Notes under the pieces: generated by a model
Seen by the model: the letters and a program-made list of their open reading frames with translations, nothing else
Told to the model about the DNA's origin: nothing
Database searches by the model: none
Translations under genes and position numbers: made by a program
Shown here: positions 63,828 to 64,000 of the stretch, piece by piece
Layout of the letters: each line of letters begins with the position of its first letter
Position numbering within the stretch: position 1 is the stretch's first letter
NCBI GenBank assembly: GCA_009746045.1
Contig: RPFO01000175.1
Location: 1,437,001-1,501,000 of the forward strand
Source: Mesostigma viride
Lineage: Eukaryota; Streptophyta; Mesostigmatophyceae; Mesostigmatales; Mesostigmataceae
Direction of reading: 5' to 3'
Length of the DNA: 64,000 nt

Positions 63828-64000
<173 letters not shown>

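Overview
The window looks like nuclear DNA of a repeat-rich green plant lineage, most likely a streptophyte (charophyte-type) alga. The basis is a spliced, plant-type Raf-like kinase at the right end with GT-AG introns, plus dense LTR retrotransposons, a LINE, a TTAA-flanked DNA transposon and long microsatellites. There are no bacterial-style operons, and I see no tRNA, rRNA or CRISPR genes. The organism assignment is inference.

Layout. 1-4732 (+): 3' part of a spliced gene of unknown function, with an acidic, QVPKKQLR-repeat C-terminal region. 4.9-9.9 kb: a small ORF beside an LTR-like end, an (AGT)43 microsatellite, hairpin repeats and much sequence with no recognisable gene. 9.9-15.1 kb: remnants of Ty1/copia elements (a third-family pol fragment, an alpha-family LTR with an intact 'ORF0', a broken gag cut by another LTR, an inverted alpha 3' end). 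15.1-17.4 kb: a small RNase H hybrid-binding-domain ORF, an R2-type restriction-like endonuclease ORF and a divergent Q-rich ORF across a (CT)36 repeat. 17.4-24.2 kb: two tandem truncated copies of a beta-family Copia element (minus strand). 24.2-41.0 kb: a 5'-truncated Ty3/gypsy element (plus strand) whose reverse transcriptase is interrupted twice, first by a 1.8-kb split-direct-repeat element and then by a complete 8.4-kb beta-family Copia element; removing both inserts restores the gypsy reading frame at each junction. 41.0-41.9 kb: a dead LINE. 42.1-49.9 kb: a complete, very young alpha-family Copia element that splits an open coding frame. 50.1-51.3 kb: an unidentified ORF and a 5'-truncated LINE. 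51.3-56.7 kb: a TTAA/TIR DNA transposon holding a decayed minus-strand gene. 56.7-59.1 kb: nothing recognised. 59.1-63.2 kb (minus): exons of an STY8/17/46-type kinase. The last 173 bp are a (CAGC)n repeat running off the window.

The most unusual system is the alpha/beta Copia lineage. Its pol appears to run integrase, then a retropepsin-like domain with a DTN (not DTG) active site, then RT and RNase H, an order that differs from both Ty1/copia (PR-IN-RT-RH) and Ty3/gypsy (PR-RT-RH-IN). The same elements show HGDD instead of YxDD in the RT, LTRs beginning AGTT instead of TG, an extra ORF before gag, separate gag and pol frames, and a ~0.94-kb 3' noncoding region carrying a tRNA T-arm/B-box-like hairpin in every copy. 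The second notable item is the split-direct-repeat insertion at 25171-26964, which has the organisation of a non-autonomous DIRS-order element.

Many coding stretches, including those in an element with almost identical LTRs, carry single-base frameshifts, several in or next to homopolymers. Some may be assembly errors rather than decay.
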